This document shows, piece after piece, positions 9,372 through 19,600 of a DNA stretch of 64,000 nt (the first letter of the stretch is position 1; the number at the start of each line of letters is the position of its first letter). The position numbers were made by a program, and so were the translations under genes. Source of the DNA: Paludibacteraceae bacterium (GTDB lineage: Bacteria; Bacteroidota; Bacteroidia; Bacteroidales; Paludibacteraceae); NCBI GenBank assembly GCA_017937025.1, contig JAGBEJ010000008.1, forward strand, positions 1-64,000. Reading direction: 5' to 3'. The notes beneath the pieces are model-generated. The model saw only the letters and a list, made by a program, of their open reading frames with translations, made no database searches and was not told the DNA's origin.

Positions 9372-9893
9372 ATGGAAATCGTAGCATACATCATAACATT
9401 AGTGCTGATTTGCGGTCTTGTGGTCTTCATATTGCTCAGAATGCTCAAGACTATAGAGAGAACACAGAATCACCATCTGCGCAGCGAGGCGAGCAAGCAA
9501 CTCACACCAGTAAGACTCCGCGCATACGAGCGAATGGCGCTTTTTATAGAAAGAATCAACCCCAATTCGCTGCTTATGCGCCAGAATCTGGCCGACAATG
9601 TACCTGCAGCTGCATTGCATAGAGAGCTTCTCGCTCAGATAAGACAGGAGTGGGAGCACAACGCCGCTCAGCAGATATACATCTCCGACGAGTCATGGAA
9701 CATGGTTGTCAATGCGAAAGAGAGCATTATAGAACTGATAAACTCATCGGCAGCGGAAATCCAGCCTAACACTGTGGCTATGGGATTGGCGACGCTTATT
9801 CTGAACACATACAATAACACAAAGCAGAAAGAAGAGACAATGCTCGATAAGGCTGTCGCTTCTATAAAGAAAGACATCGCGGCTTTTTGCTGA
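9372..9893 (+). CDS. Conserved hypothetical membrane-anchored protein
   Basis: 173 residues with one N-terminal membrane helix (about 5-24) followed by a helical soluble domain containing RLRAYERMALFIERINPNSLLMR and a C-terminal amphipathic stretch. Similar proteins are common in Bacteroidota, but I know no function. It starts 5 bases after the glycosyltransferase stop and ends 6 bases before folB, so it is almost surely co-transcribed with both. Confidence 0.75.
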   Translation: MEIVAYIITLVLICGLVVFILLRMLKTIERTQNHHLRSEASKQLTPVRLRAYERMALFIERINPNSLLMRQNLADNVPAAALHRELLAQIRQEWEHNAAQQIYISDESWNMVVNAKESIIELINSSAAEIQPNTVAMGLATLILNTYNNTKQKEETMLDKAVASIKKDIAAFC

Positions 9894-9899
9894 TTCGAC

Positions 9900-10256
9900 A
9901 TGACGGAAATTACACTGCAAAATATAAGAATCTACGCTCATCACGGCTTCTTCAAGGAGGAGCAGGAGATAGGCTGCGAATATGAAGTGACTGTCACTGT
10001 GCGTTTCGACGGCACAAAGGCCGAGCTCGAGGACGACATTGACGGTACTGCGAATTACCAGGAGATATACGATGTGGTGAAGGAGGAGATGGACAAGCGC
10101 TCAAAACTGATAGAGAACGTGGCGAGACGCATTATTGATGCAATAAACGACAGATTTCCACAGATAAAATACACAGAACTGTCTTTGTCTAAAATCAACC
10201 CTCCAATCACAGGGCAAGTGGGAAAAGCGACAGTAAGATTGATTTCAGAAAGGTAA
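9900..10256 (+). CDS. folB: Dihydroneopterin aldolase FolB
   Basis: 118 residues. Converts dihydroneopterin to hydroxymethyl-dihydropterin and glycolaldehyde in folate synthesis. Family marks: RIYAHHG (10-16), the EEQEIG stretch, [18 protein letters not shown] and the C-terminal K-NPPI motif containing the catalytic Lys. The length matches the octameric enzyme. It lies 5 bases before mutS, an unrelated but probably co-transcribed gene. Confidence 0.95.
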   Translation: MTEITLQNIRIYAHHGFFKEEQEIGCEYEVTVTVRFDGTKAELEDDIDGTANYQEIYDVVKEEMDKRSKLIENVARRIIDAINDRFPQIKYTELSLSKINPPITGQVGKATVRLISER

Positions 10257-10261
10257 GAAAA

Positions 10262-12886
10262 ATGGCAAAATGCGCTAATTCAGAAACTCCGATGATGAAG
10301 CAGTTCAATGAGATGAAACTGCAGCATCCAGATGCTATACTTCTGTTCAGATGCGGAGACTTTTACGAGACATACTCATCTGACGCTGTCAAGGCATCGG
10401 AGATTCTCGGCATAACGCTCACCAAAAGAGCCAACGGCGGAGCACAGACCACAGAAATGGCCGGATTCCCGCACCATGCGCTCGACACATATTTGCCTAA
10501 ATTGGTCAGAGCCGGACTGCGTGTCGCTATCTGCGACCAGCTCGAAGACCCTAAATTGACAAAGAAACTCGTCAAGAGAGGCATCACGGAACTCATAACA
10601 CCTGGAGTCTCGATTGATGATAATGTGCTGAATTACAAGGAAAACAACTTTCTTGCCGCTATCCATTTCCAAGGAAAGGACAAAATCGGAGTAGCTTTCC
10701 TTGACATATCCACTGGCGAGTTCCTGACGACCGAAGGCACAAGCGATTACATAGAGAAACTGCTGAACAGCTTCCAGCCCAAAGAGGTGCTTCACGACAG
10801 AAACCGCCGTGAGGATTTCATCGCGACATTCGGCAACAAATACCTGACATACGAGCAGGAGGACTGGATCTATACGACCGATGCCGCAATGGACCGCCTT
10901 CTGCATCATTTCGAGACAAACACGCTCAAAGGATTCGGAGTGGAGTCTCTGAAAGCCGGCATCATAGCCTCTGGTGCTATTCTTTACTACCTCGACCATA
11001 CGCATCATCAGCATATATCGCACATCACGTCGCTCTCGCGCATAGACGAGGACAGGTTCGTGTGGCTGGACAGATTCACAGTGCGTAACCTTGAACTGTA
11101 CGGAACATCGTCCGACGAGGGCGTGTCGCTTCTCGATGTACTTGACAAGACTTCTTCGCCAATGGGAGCGAGAATGCTGAAGCGCTGGATAGCCTTCCCA
11201 TTGAATGTTGTAAAGCCGATAAAATACAGACTCGAGATTGTCGATTTCCTGCTTAAAAACAAGGACTTGAGGCATTCTCTTACTGATGCGCTTTCAATCG
11301 TAGGCGACATGGAGCGAATCACATCGAAAATCGCTGTAGGCAGAGTGTCGCCAAGGGAACTTTCACAACTCCGCACGGCTCTCAACTCGATAGGCGAGAT
11401 TCACGATATGCTGGAACAGTGCGGCATGCAGGCGCTTGTCGATATGTCCGGCAGAATAAACAAATGCTCTTCTGCACTGCGCCGCCTTACCGACGAGCTT
11501 TCCGACGACCCTCCAGCCTTGCTGAACAAAGGCGGTGTGATAAGACCGGGCTACAACAAAGACCTCGACGAACTGCGTGACCTCGCATTCTCCGGCAAGG
11601 ACTACATAAACCGAATGGAGCAGAGAGAAACCGAACTGACGGGCATCCCAAGCCTGAAAATCGGTTTCAACAACGTCTTCGGATATTACATCGAAGTCAG
11701 AAACGCCCATAAGGACAAGGTTCCTGAAGAATGGATAAGGAAGCAGACGCTTGTCAATGCAGAACGATACATAACGCAGGAGCTGAAGGAATACGAGGAG
11801 AAAGTGCTCGGCGCACAGGAGAAAATCGACGCAATGGAAGGAGCGTTGTACCGCGAGCTGGTGGAGTCGCTCAACGAGGACATCTCCTTGTTCCAGGTCA
11901 ACTGCAATATGCTTGCGCAACTCGACTGTCTGCTCTCGTTCGCGAGAGTGGCCGAGGAGAACCATTATGTCTGTCCGGAAGTGAACGACAGTCTTGTGAT
12001 CGACATAAAGGACGGCCGTCACCCTGTGATAGAAAAGCAGCTGCCTATAGGTGAGTCGTACATAGCCAACGATGTGTTCCTCGACTCTGACAGTCAGCAG
12101 ATTATAATGATAACCGGTCCTAACATGGCTGGTAAGTCGGCATTGCTGCGTCAGACGGCTCTCATCGTGCTCATGGCGCAGATAGGATGCTTTGTTCCTG
12201 CCCGGAGCGCGTCAATCGGTGTTGTCGATAAGATATTCACCAGAGTGGGAGCGAGCGACAACATTTCCATGGGCGAATCCACATTCATGGTGGAGATGAA
12301 CGAGGCGGCGAGCATCCTCAACAATATTAGCAAACGCAGCCTTGTGCTGTTCGATGAGCTCGGACGAGGCACAAGCACCTACGACGGCATCTCCATAGCA
12401 TGGTCCATTGTCGAGTATATCCATGAGAACAGCAAGGCGAGAGCAAAGACTCTTTTCGCCACTCATTACCACGAGCTGAACGAAATGGAGAAGACTTACG
12501 AGCGCGTCAAGAACTTTAATGTTCAGGTTAAGGAGATTAATAATAAAGTGGTGTTCCTCCGTAAGTTAACACCTGGCGGAAGCGAGCATAGCTTCGGTAT
12601 TCATGTTGCTAAAATGGCAGGAATGCCACGCAGCATTGTCGAGCGTGCGACCAAGATTCTCAAACAGCTCGAGAAGGAGCATTCCAATTCAGACAAGGAG
12701 AATCTCAAGAACATCGATTCTCCTGCCGACGGCTATCAACTCAGCATATTCCAGCTTGACGACCCAGTCTTGAAATCGGTGCGTGACGAGATTGTAAATA
12801 CCGACATAGACAACCTTACTCCTATAGAAGCGCTGAACAAGCTGTACGAGATCAAGAAAATCGTAACCGGGAAAGAGAACAAATAA
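10262..12886 (+). CDS. mutS: DNA mismatch repair protein MutS
   Basis: 874 residues. Recognises mismatches and recruits MutL. The mismatch-reading F-x-E motif is F34-Y35-E36 in GDFYETY. The ATPase domain has Walker [10 protein letters not shown] near 618-626, Walker [13 protein letters not shown] and the FATHYHEL signature. Length and motif order fit MutS1. The tail ([16 protein letters not shown]) fits the usual C-terminal dimerisation region. Last gene of this run, ended by a two-way terminator. Confidence 0.98.
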   Translation: MAKCANSETPMMKQFNEMKLQHPDAILLFRCGDFYETYSSDAVKASEILGITLTKRANGGAQTTEMAGFPHHALDTYLPKLVRAGLRVAICDQLEDPKLTKKLVKRGITELITPGVSIDDNVLNYKENNFLAAIHFQGKDKIGVAFLDISTGEFLTTEGTSDYIEKLLNSFQPKEVLHDRNRREDFIATFGNKYLTYEQEDWIYTTDAAMDRLLHHFETNTLKGFGVESLKAGIIASGAILYYLDHTHHQHISHITSLSRIDEDRFVWLDRFTVRNLELYGTSSDEGVSLLDVLDKTSSPMGARMLKRWIAFPLNVVKPIKYRLEIVDFLLKNKDLRHSLTDALSIVGDMERITSKIAVGRVSPRELSQLRTALNSIGEIHDMLEQCGMQALVDMSGRINKCSSALRRLTDELSDDPPALLNKGGVIRPGYNKDLDELRDLAFSGKDYINRMEQRETELTGIPSLKIGFNNVFGYYIEVRNAHKDKVPEEWIRKQTLVNAERYITQELKEYEEKVLGAQEKIDAMEGALYRELVESLNEDISLFQVNCNMLAQLDCLLSFARVAEENHYVCPEVNDSLVIDIKDGRHPVIEKQLPIGESYIANDVFLDSDSQQIIMITGPNMAGKSALLRQTALIVLMAQIGCFVPARSASIGVVDKIFTRVGASDNISMGESTFMVEMNEAASILNNISKRSLVLFDELGRGTSTYDGISIAWSIVEYIHENSKARAKTLFATHYHELNEMEKTYERVKNFNVQVKEINNKVVFLRKLTPGGSEHSFGIHVAKMAGMPRSIVERATKILKQLEKEHSNSDKENLKNIDSPADGYQLSIFQLDDPVLKSVRDEIVNTDIDNLTPIEALNKLYEIKKIVTGKENK

Positions 12887-12892
12887 AAAAAG

Positions 12893-12924
12893 AGGCATTG
12901 CAAAAGCAATGTCTCTTTCTGTTT
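12893..12924. terminator. Bidirectional terminator between mutS and the amidophosphoribosyltransferase gene
   Basis: AGAG(g)CATTGC-aaaa-GCAATG(t)CTCT hairpin flanked by A- and T-runs, between two convergent genes. Confidence 0.75.
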
Positions 12925-12940
12925 TTATGCTGTTCGTCGT

Positions 12941-14755
12941 TTAGTACGAACGCTTGTCTTTTCCTTCCATGAAGTTTATGAAGGCGTTGTTCACAACTCT
13001 GTTGCCGCCAGCAGTAGGGTAGTTTCCTGAGAAATACCAGTCGCCACCGTTGTTTGGGCAAGCCTTGTGCAGTCCTTCGAGTGTCTGGTAAACAACCTCT
13101 ATCTTTGTGCTCTTGTCTTCTGGGGAAATCATCTCGGCAATCTTGTCGGAAATTTGAGCGTCAGTGAATGGCTCATACACTTTCTTAACATAATTGACTA
13201 TTTCTTCCTTTGGTTTATCCTGCTGTGCTTTGCAGAGCTTGTAAACCTCGTTCAGAATATTTTCCTGGTTTGTCTCCTTCAGAAGTTCAAGCGCAGCCTT
13301 GAAAGCTATGAACTCTGACATGCGCGACATGTCGATTCCGTAGCAGTCAGGGTATCGGATTTGTGGCGACGACGATACAATCACGATTTTCTTTGGCTCC
13401 AGACGGCAGAGTATTTTCACGATGCTTTGCTTCAGTGTCGTTCCACGCACAATCGAGTCGTCTATCACAACCAGATTGTCAACCTTAGGAACAATCGAAC
13501 CGTATGTGATGTCGTAAACGTGAGCAGCCAAATCGTTTCGTCCAGCATCCTGAGCGATGAAAGTACGCAACTTTATGTCCTTTATTGCGACTTTCTCTAT
13601 TCTCGGGTGACGGATATTGAACTTCTGCGGAGCATTGTCCATATACTTCTCGACGCCTTCAACCATTCCATAGTAAGCAACTTCGGCTGTGTTTGGAATG
13701 AAAGAGAACACTGTGTGATCCACATCGTAATCCACCTTGCGCAGAATATCGTCCGTCAGTATCTCGCCGAGTTTCTTTCTTTCCTTGTAGATGTCGTGGT
13801 CAGAGCCGCGCGAGAAATAGATTCTCTCAAATGAGCAAGGACTGACATTTCTTGGCTCAAGTATCTGTTCTACAGAGATTCTTCCGTCTTTCTTTATTAT
13901 GAGTGCCTCGCCTGGCTTAAGTTCCTTAACATCCTCGCTTGCCACATCAAACGAAGTCTGAATCACAGGGCGCTCGCTTGCCACAGCCACGACCTCGTCG
14001 TTAGTGTAATAGAACGCAGGTCTTATGCCCCAAGGGTCACGCATAACAAAAGAGTCACCATGACCGAGTATTCCGCACATTGCGTATCCGCCATCCCAGT
14101 CAGGAGAGGCTTTTTTGAGTATGTTGCCGATATTCAGCTCTCTTTCAATATCCTCTGTCGGATTCTCTTTCTTCTTTGAGTATTCATCATAAAGCTTCTG
14201 CACCTCACAGTCAAGGTAATGACCGAGCTGTTCCAGCATCATGAATGTGTCGCTGTAGTCTCTTGGGTGCTGTCCCTGAGCCACAAGCTTATTGAATATC
14301 TCGTCAACGTTTGTGAGGTTGAAGTTTCCTTCCAGAAGAAGGTTGCGGCTCTGCCAGTTGTTACGACGGAGGAAAGGGTGGAGGTATGACAGTCCGTCCT
14401 TGCCTGTTGTCGAGTATCTCAAGTGTCCCATGTACACTTCACCTGCGAATGGCACGTTTTCTTTCGCCCACACAGGGTCTGCGACGCGGTCGGCAGGTTT
14501 CTTTGCTAATTCCGCATTGACCTTAGCGAACATATCATCAATAGCCTTTGACCCGAGTGCTCTCTCTCTTGAGATATACTCCTCGCCAGCTCGCATATTC
14601 ATTTTAACGCAAGCCATTCCGGCTCCTTCCTGTCCGCGGTTGTGCTGTTTTTCCATCAGCAGATACAGTTTCTGGAAACCGTATTGCCAAGTGCCGTACT
14701 TTACGTGGTAATGTTCAAGTGGCTTCAACAGCCTAATCATTGCGATGCCGCACAT
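12941..14755 (-). CDS. Amidophosphoribosyltransferase-type protein, long form
   Basis: 604 residues, class II glutamine amidotransferase with nucleophile Cys2 after Met removal (MCGIAM), plus a type I phosphoribosyltransferase domain carrying the PRPP loop VVIDDSIVRGTT near 425-440. It is longer than canonical PurF (about 470-510) because of insertions in the glutaminase half (around 75-110 and 170-205). It belongs to a long form I associate with Bacteroidota that often coexists with a standard PurF, so it may not be the main purine enzyme. Third gene after carAB and glmS, 25 bases after glmS. Confidence 0.85.
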   Translation of the reverse strand: MCGIAMIRLLKPLEHYHVKYGTWQYGFQKLYLLMEKQHNRGQEGAGMACVKMNMRAGEEYISRERALGSKAIDDMFAKVNAELAKKPADRVADPVWAKENVPFAGEVYMGHLRYSTTGKDGLSYLHPFLRRNNWQSRNLLLEGNFNLTNVDEIFNKLVAQGQHPRDYSDTFMMLEQLGHYLDCEVQKLYDEYSKKKENPTEDIERELNIGNILKKASPDWDGGYAMCGILGHGDSFVMRDPWGIRPAFYYTNDEVVAVASERPVIQTSFDVASEDVKELKPGEALIIKKDGRISVEQILEPRNVSPCSFERIYFSRGSDHDIYKERKKLGEILTDDILRKVDYDVDHTVFSFIPNTAEVAYYGMVEGVEKYMDNAPQKFNIRHPRIEKVAIKDIKLRTFIAQDAGRNDLAAHVYDITYGSIVPKVDNLVVIDDSIVRGTTLKQSIVKILCRLEPKKIVIVSSSPQIRYPDCYGIDMSRMSEFIAFKAALELLKETNQENILNEVYKLCKAQQDKPKEEIVNYVKKVYEPFTDAQISDKIAEMISPEDKSTKIEVVYQTLEGLHKACPNNGGDWYFSGNYPTAGGNRVVNNAFINFMEGKDKRSY

Positions 14756-14780
14756 ATATTTTCCTTATTAAATTTTGTAC

Positions 14781-16625
14781 TTATTCTACAGTCACTGATT
14801 TTGCGAGGTTACGTGGCTGGTCCACATTGCAACCCTTCATTATTGCTATATGGTAAGCCAGAAGCTGGAGCGGAATTGTAGCCAACAGAGGCACGAAGCA
14901 TTCTTCTGTTTCCGGTATCTCGATTGAGTAGTCGGACACCTTGCTCACTACATTGTCGCCCTTGGTCACGATAGAGAATATTCTTCCCTTTCTTGCCTTC
15001 ACCTCCTCGATGTTAGACAATGTCTTCTCGTACATTCCCTTGTGTGGAGCGATAAAGACAACTGGCATCTCTGCGTCAATTAAGGCAATAGGACCATGCT
15101 TCATCTCTGCGGCAGGATAACCCTCTGCGTGGATATACGAGATTTCCTTCAGTTTCAACGCGCCTTCAAGCGCCACAGGGTAGTTGTATCCACGTCCAAG
15201 ATAGATGAAGTTCTTCGCATAAGTGAAGATAGGAGCTATCTTTTGGATGTTTTCATTTGTCTTCAGCGTTTCCTCCATCTTGGCTGGTATTGTAGCCAGC
15301 TCGTCAATGAGTTCCTTATATCTCTTTTGGTCGAGCGAACCCTTCATGTTCGCTATTGTGAGCGATATGAGGGCAAGCACTGTCACCTGAGCAGTGAAGG
15401 CCTTGGTTGAAGCCACACCGATTTCCGGTCCCACATGTGTGTAAGTTCCTGAGTCTGTATTTCTTGGTATAGACGAGCCTACCACATTGCAGATTCCATA
15501 AACGAAAGCGCCTTTCTTTCTTGCTAGCTCTACTGCAGCAAGTGTGTCAGCTGTCTCGCCGGACTGTGATATGGCTATGACTATGTCGTCCTTGTTTATT
15601 ATAGGATTTCTGTATCTGAACTCCGATGCGTATTCCACTTCCACAGGAATTCTTGTGAACTCCTCAAGCAGATATTCGCCGATGAGTCCTGCGTGCCAGC
15701 TTGTTCCGCACGCCACGATTATTATTCTCTTGGCGTTCAAGAACTTGTCCTTGTTGTCGATAATGCCGGACAGAGCCACATTGTCGTGATTGATGTTTAT
15801 GCGGCCGCGCATTGCCTCGGCGATTCTCTTTGGCTGCTCATGTATCTCCTTGAGCATGAAGTGAGGAAAACCGCCTTTCTCAAGCTCGTTGAGCGACATT
15901 TCTATCTCTTTCAGTTCTGGAGTCTTTTCAACATCGGATATTGTTCTGATGTGAACATCGTCGCCTCTTGTTATTGTGGCAATCTCCTCGTCGTTCAGAT
16001 AGATGACCTTCTTTGTGTACTCCACAAATGGGGTAGCGTCCGAAGCGAGGAAGAACTCATCATCGCCGACTCCGATAACCAGCGGACTCGCTTTTCTCGC
16101 TGCCACAATCTGGTTCGGATTGCCTTTCTCTATCACAGCTATGGCGTATGCGCCGACAGCCTGAGTCAGAGCCAGTTGCACAGCTTTCGAGAGATCCACG
16201 TTGTTCTTTTCCTTCATGTATTCAATAAGCTGCACAAGCACTTCGGTGTCTGTGTCGCTCTTGAACTCATATCCACGCTTTATCAAGTCTTTTTTGATTA
16301 TAGCGTAATTCTCTATGATTCCGTTATGGATTATCGCAAGAGACTTAGACTGCGAATAGTGAGGATGGGCATTGCTGTCATTTGGCTCGCCATGCGTCGC
16401 CCATCTTGTGTGGGCTATTCCTATAGTTCCGCTCAGGTCTTTGTCCGAAGCGTACTTCTCAAGATCCTCGACTTTGCCTTTTGTCTTATAGACATTTATC
16501 TCGTTCTTGTCATTTATAAGAGCAACTCCCGAAGAGTCATAGCCTCTGTACTCAAGTCTGTGAAGACCCTTGATGAGGATAGGGTATGCCTGCTTGTTGC
16601 CAATATATCCTACAATTCCACACAT
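14781..16625 (-). CDS. glmS: Glutamine--fructose-6-phosphate aminotransferase GlmS
   Basis: 614 residues. Makes glucosamine-6-phosphate for peptidoglycan and LPS. The N-terminal glutaminase starts MCGIVGYIG with Cys2 as nucleophile and has RWATHGEPND; two SIS domains follow, with ACGTSWHAG and SQSGETADTLAA in the first and the end DQPRNLAKSVTVE. Length is normal. It lies between carAB and the long amidophosphoribosyltransferase, so three glutamine-dependent enzymes are expressed together. I saw no glmS ribozyme in the 18-base gap upstream. Confidence 0.97.
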   Translation of the reverse strand: MCGIVGYIGNKQAYPILIKGLHRLEYRGYDSSGVALINDKNEINVYKTKGKVEDLEKYASDKDLSGTIGIAHTRWATHGEPNDSNAHPHYSQSKSLAIIHNGIIENYAIIKKDLIKRGYEFKSDTDTEVLVQLIEYMKEKNNVDLSKAVQLALTQAVGAYAIAVIEKGNPNQIVAARKASPLVIGVGDDEFFLASDATPFVEYTKKVIYLNDEEIATITRGDDVHIRTISDVEKTPELKEIEMSLNELEKGGFPHFMLKEIHEQPKRIAEAMRGRININHDNVALSGIIDNKDKFLNAKRIIIVACGTSWHAGLIGEYLLEEFTRIPVEVEYASEFRYRNPIINKDDIVIAISQSGETADTLAAVELARKKGAFVYGICNVVGSSIPRNTDSGTYTHVGPEIGVASTKAFTAQVTVLALISLTIANMKGSLDQKRYKELIDELATIPAKMEETLKTNENIQKIAPIFTYAKNFIYLGRGYNYPVALEGALKLKEISYIHAEGYPAAEMKHGPIALIDAEMPVVFIAPHKGMYEKTLSNIEEVKARKGRIFSIVTKGDNVVSKVSDYSIEIPETEECFVPLLATIPLQLLAYHIAIMKGCNVDQPRNLAKSVTVE

Positions 16626-16643
16626 AATCTTATGTTTTTAATG

Positions 16644-19600
16644 TTACAGACTCTTGTATTCACCCCAGTGCTTTATCTCGATGCCGTCTTCCTTCATCTT
16701 GCAATATGCCTTGATGAATGCTGAAGCGAGTCGCGCATTGGTTATAAGCGGAATATTGAAGTCTATCGCGCTTCTTCTGATTCTGTATCCGTTAGTAAGC
16801 TCTCTCTTGGTCAGGTCTTTTGGTATGTTTATCACAAGGTCGAACTGCTTGTTTTCTATCATATCAAGCACCTTAAGGTCACAATCCTTATCATCTGGCC
16901 ATCCTACAAGTACAGAGTCTATATTGTTCTCTTTCAAGAATTTGTATGTACCACTTGTTGTGTAGAGGTTGTATCCGTGCTTCAGGAGAAGCTCGCATGC
17001 GTCAAGCAGATCAACCTTCGACTTGGTGTCGCCCGAAGACACGAGTATGTTCTTCTCTGGAATCTTGTAACCTACAGCTATCATTGATGTCAGCAATGCG
17101 TCGTCGAAGTTCGTGCCGAGACATCCAACCTCGCCTGTCGATGACATATCGACGCCAAGCACTGGGTCGGCCTTCTGCAGACGTGTGAACGAGAACTGCG
17201 ATGCCTTGATTCCCACATAATCGAGGTCGAACTCAGACTTGTTCGGACGCTCAACATGCTGTCCAAGCATTACTTTAGTCGCAAGCTCTATAAAGTTCAG
17301 TTTCAGCACCTTGCTGACGAATGGGAACGAACGTGAAGCGCGCAGGTTACATTCGATAACCTTTATGTCGTTGTCCTTCGCCAAGTACTGAATGTTGAAC
17401 GGACCGGAAATATGAAGCTCCTTGGCTATCTTTCTCGATATGTTCTTTATTCTTCTGACGGTCTCGATGTAAATCTTTTGAGGTGGGAACTGTATTGTAG
17501 CATCACCTGAGTGTACTCCAGCGAACTCCACATGTTCCGAAATAGCGTAAACCACAAGCTCACCGTTCTGAGCGACTGCGTCAAACTCTATTTCCTTAGC
17601 CTTCTGTATGAACTGCGATACGACTACCGGATGCTCCTGGCTCACATCTGAAGCGAGCTTCAGGAACTCAACCAACTCGTCCTTGTTTGAGCAGACGTTC
17701 ATCGCCGCACCTGAAAGCACGTATGATGGTCTTACCAGGACAGGGAAGCCGACCTTGTCAACGAACTCGTTGATGTCGTCCATAGATGTCAACTCCGACC
17801 ACTTAGGCTGGTCAACATTTATTCTGTCACACATTGCCGAGAACTTGTGACGGTCCTCTGCGTTGTCAATGTCCTTAGCCTGTGTTCCTAGCAGTTTGAC
17901 ACCGCTCAGGTCAAGTTTCACTGCAAGGTTGTTTGGTATCTGACCGCCCACGCTGACTATCACACCGTGAGGGTTCTCCATTTGCACGATGTCCATGACA
18001 CGCTCGTATGAGAGCTCGTCGAAGTAGAGTCTGTCGCAAATGTCGTAGTCTGTTGACACTGTCTCTGGATTGTAGTTTATCATCACAGAGCGGTATCCTT
18101 CTTTTCTGATTGTGTTGAGGGCGTTCACAGAACACCAGTCGAACTCTACTGACGAACCGATTCTGTATGCTCCTGAGCCAAGCACGACTACTGACTTGTG
18201 GTCGCCGAGATAGTTCACATCGTTCTTCTCGCCGTTGTATGACACATACAAATAGTTGGTCTGAGCAGGGAACTCGCCAGCAAGCGTATCTATCTGCTTA
18301 ACGACTGGGAGAATGCCTCTCTTGAGTCTTTCAGAACGGATTGTGTCCTTGGCTGTTGTCTTCTGCTTATACACAAGACGAGCTATCTGGAAGTCCGAGA
18401 ATCCTATCTGCTTAGCACGCTTGAACAGCGGAGTAGGGAGTTCTTCTCTTGTGTTGTAGTTCTCTATGTCATGACTCATATCGATTATGTTCTTCAACTT
18501 GTTGAGGAACCACTTGTCTATCTTAGTGAGGTCATGTATTCTATCTACTGTATATTCTTGCTCCAAAGCCTGTGATATGTAGAACACACGCTTGTCGGTT
18601 GGGTCAGCCAAGTCATGGTCGAGGTTGTTGGTGTAGAGATTCTTGTTTGCCGCGAATCCGTGCATGCCTTGCTGGATCATTCTCAATCCCTTTTGGAATG
18701 CCTCCTCGAAGTTTCGTCCGATTGACATGATTTCGCCGACAGATTTCATCGAAGAGCCAATTTCTCTTGATACACCATGGAACTTCGCAAGGTCCCAGCG
18801 AGGAATCTTCACTACTATGTAGTCAAGCGCAGGCTCGAAGAATGCAGACGTTGTCTTTGTCACAGAATTCTTCAGTTCATAGAGTCCGTAACCGAGTCCG
18901 AGCTTGGCTGCGACGAACGCCAACGGATAACCTGTGGCCTTAGATGCCAAAGCCGAAGAACGTGACAGACGGGCATTAACCTCGATTACTCTGTAGTCCT
19001 CGCTTTCTGGGTCGAATGCGTACTGTACGTTACACTCGCCGACGATTCCTATATGTCTTACGATCTTTATCGCTATCTCTCTGAGCTTGTGGTACTCATG
19101 GTTGCTGAGAGTCTGCGAAGGAGCGACAACGATTGACTCGCCTGTGTGAATACCCAGTGGGTCGAAGTTCTCCATGTTGCAGACTGTTATGCAGTTGTCA
19201 TACTTGTCGCGCACCACCTCGTACTCGATTTCCTTCCAGCCCTTGAGTGATTTCTCGATAAGCAGCTGAGGAGAGTAGGTCAGCGCCTTCTCTGCCAACG
19301 CATTCAGTTCCTCCTCGTTGTTGCAGAATCCAGAGCCCAGTCCGCCGAGCGCGTATGCGGCTCTTATGATAATTGGGTAACCGAGGTCGGCTGCCGCTTT
19401 GCGAGCGTCGTCGAGGTTCTCGACTGCCACAGACTTGATTGTCTTCACGTCTATCTCGTTCAGACGCTCCACAAACAACTCACGGTCCTCTGTGTCGATG
19501 ATTGCCTGAACTGGAGTTCCGAGCACCTTGACATTGTGCTTCTCAAGGATTTTGCCCTTGTAGAGTTCTACACCGCAGTTCAATGCTGTCTGTCCGCCGA

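Noticed and set aside
14756..14780. glmS ribozyme or other riboswitch around glmS
   Set aside because: The gaps on either side of glmS (25 and 18 bases) are too short for such a structure.
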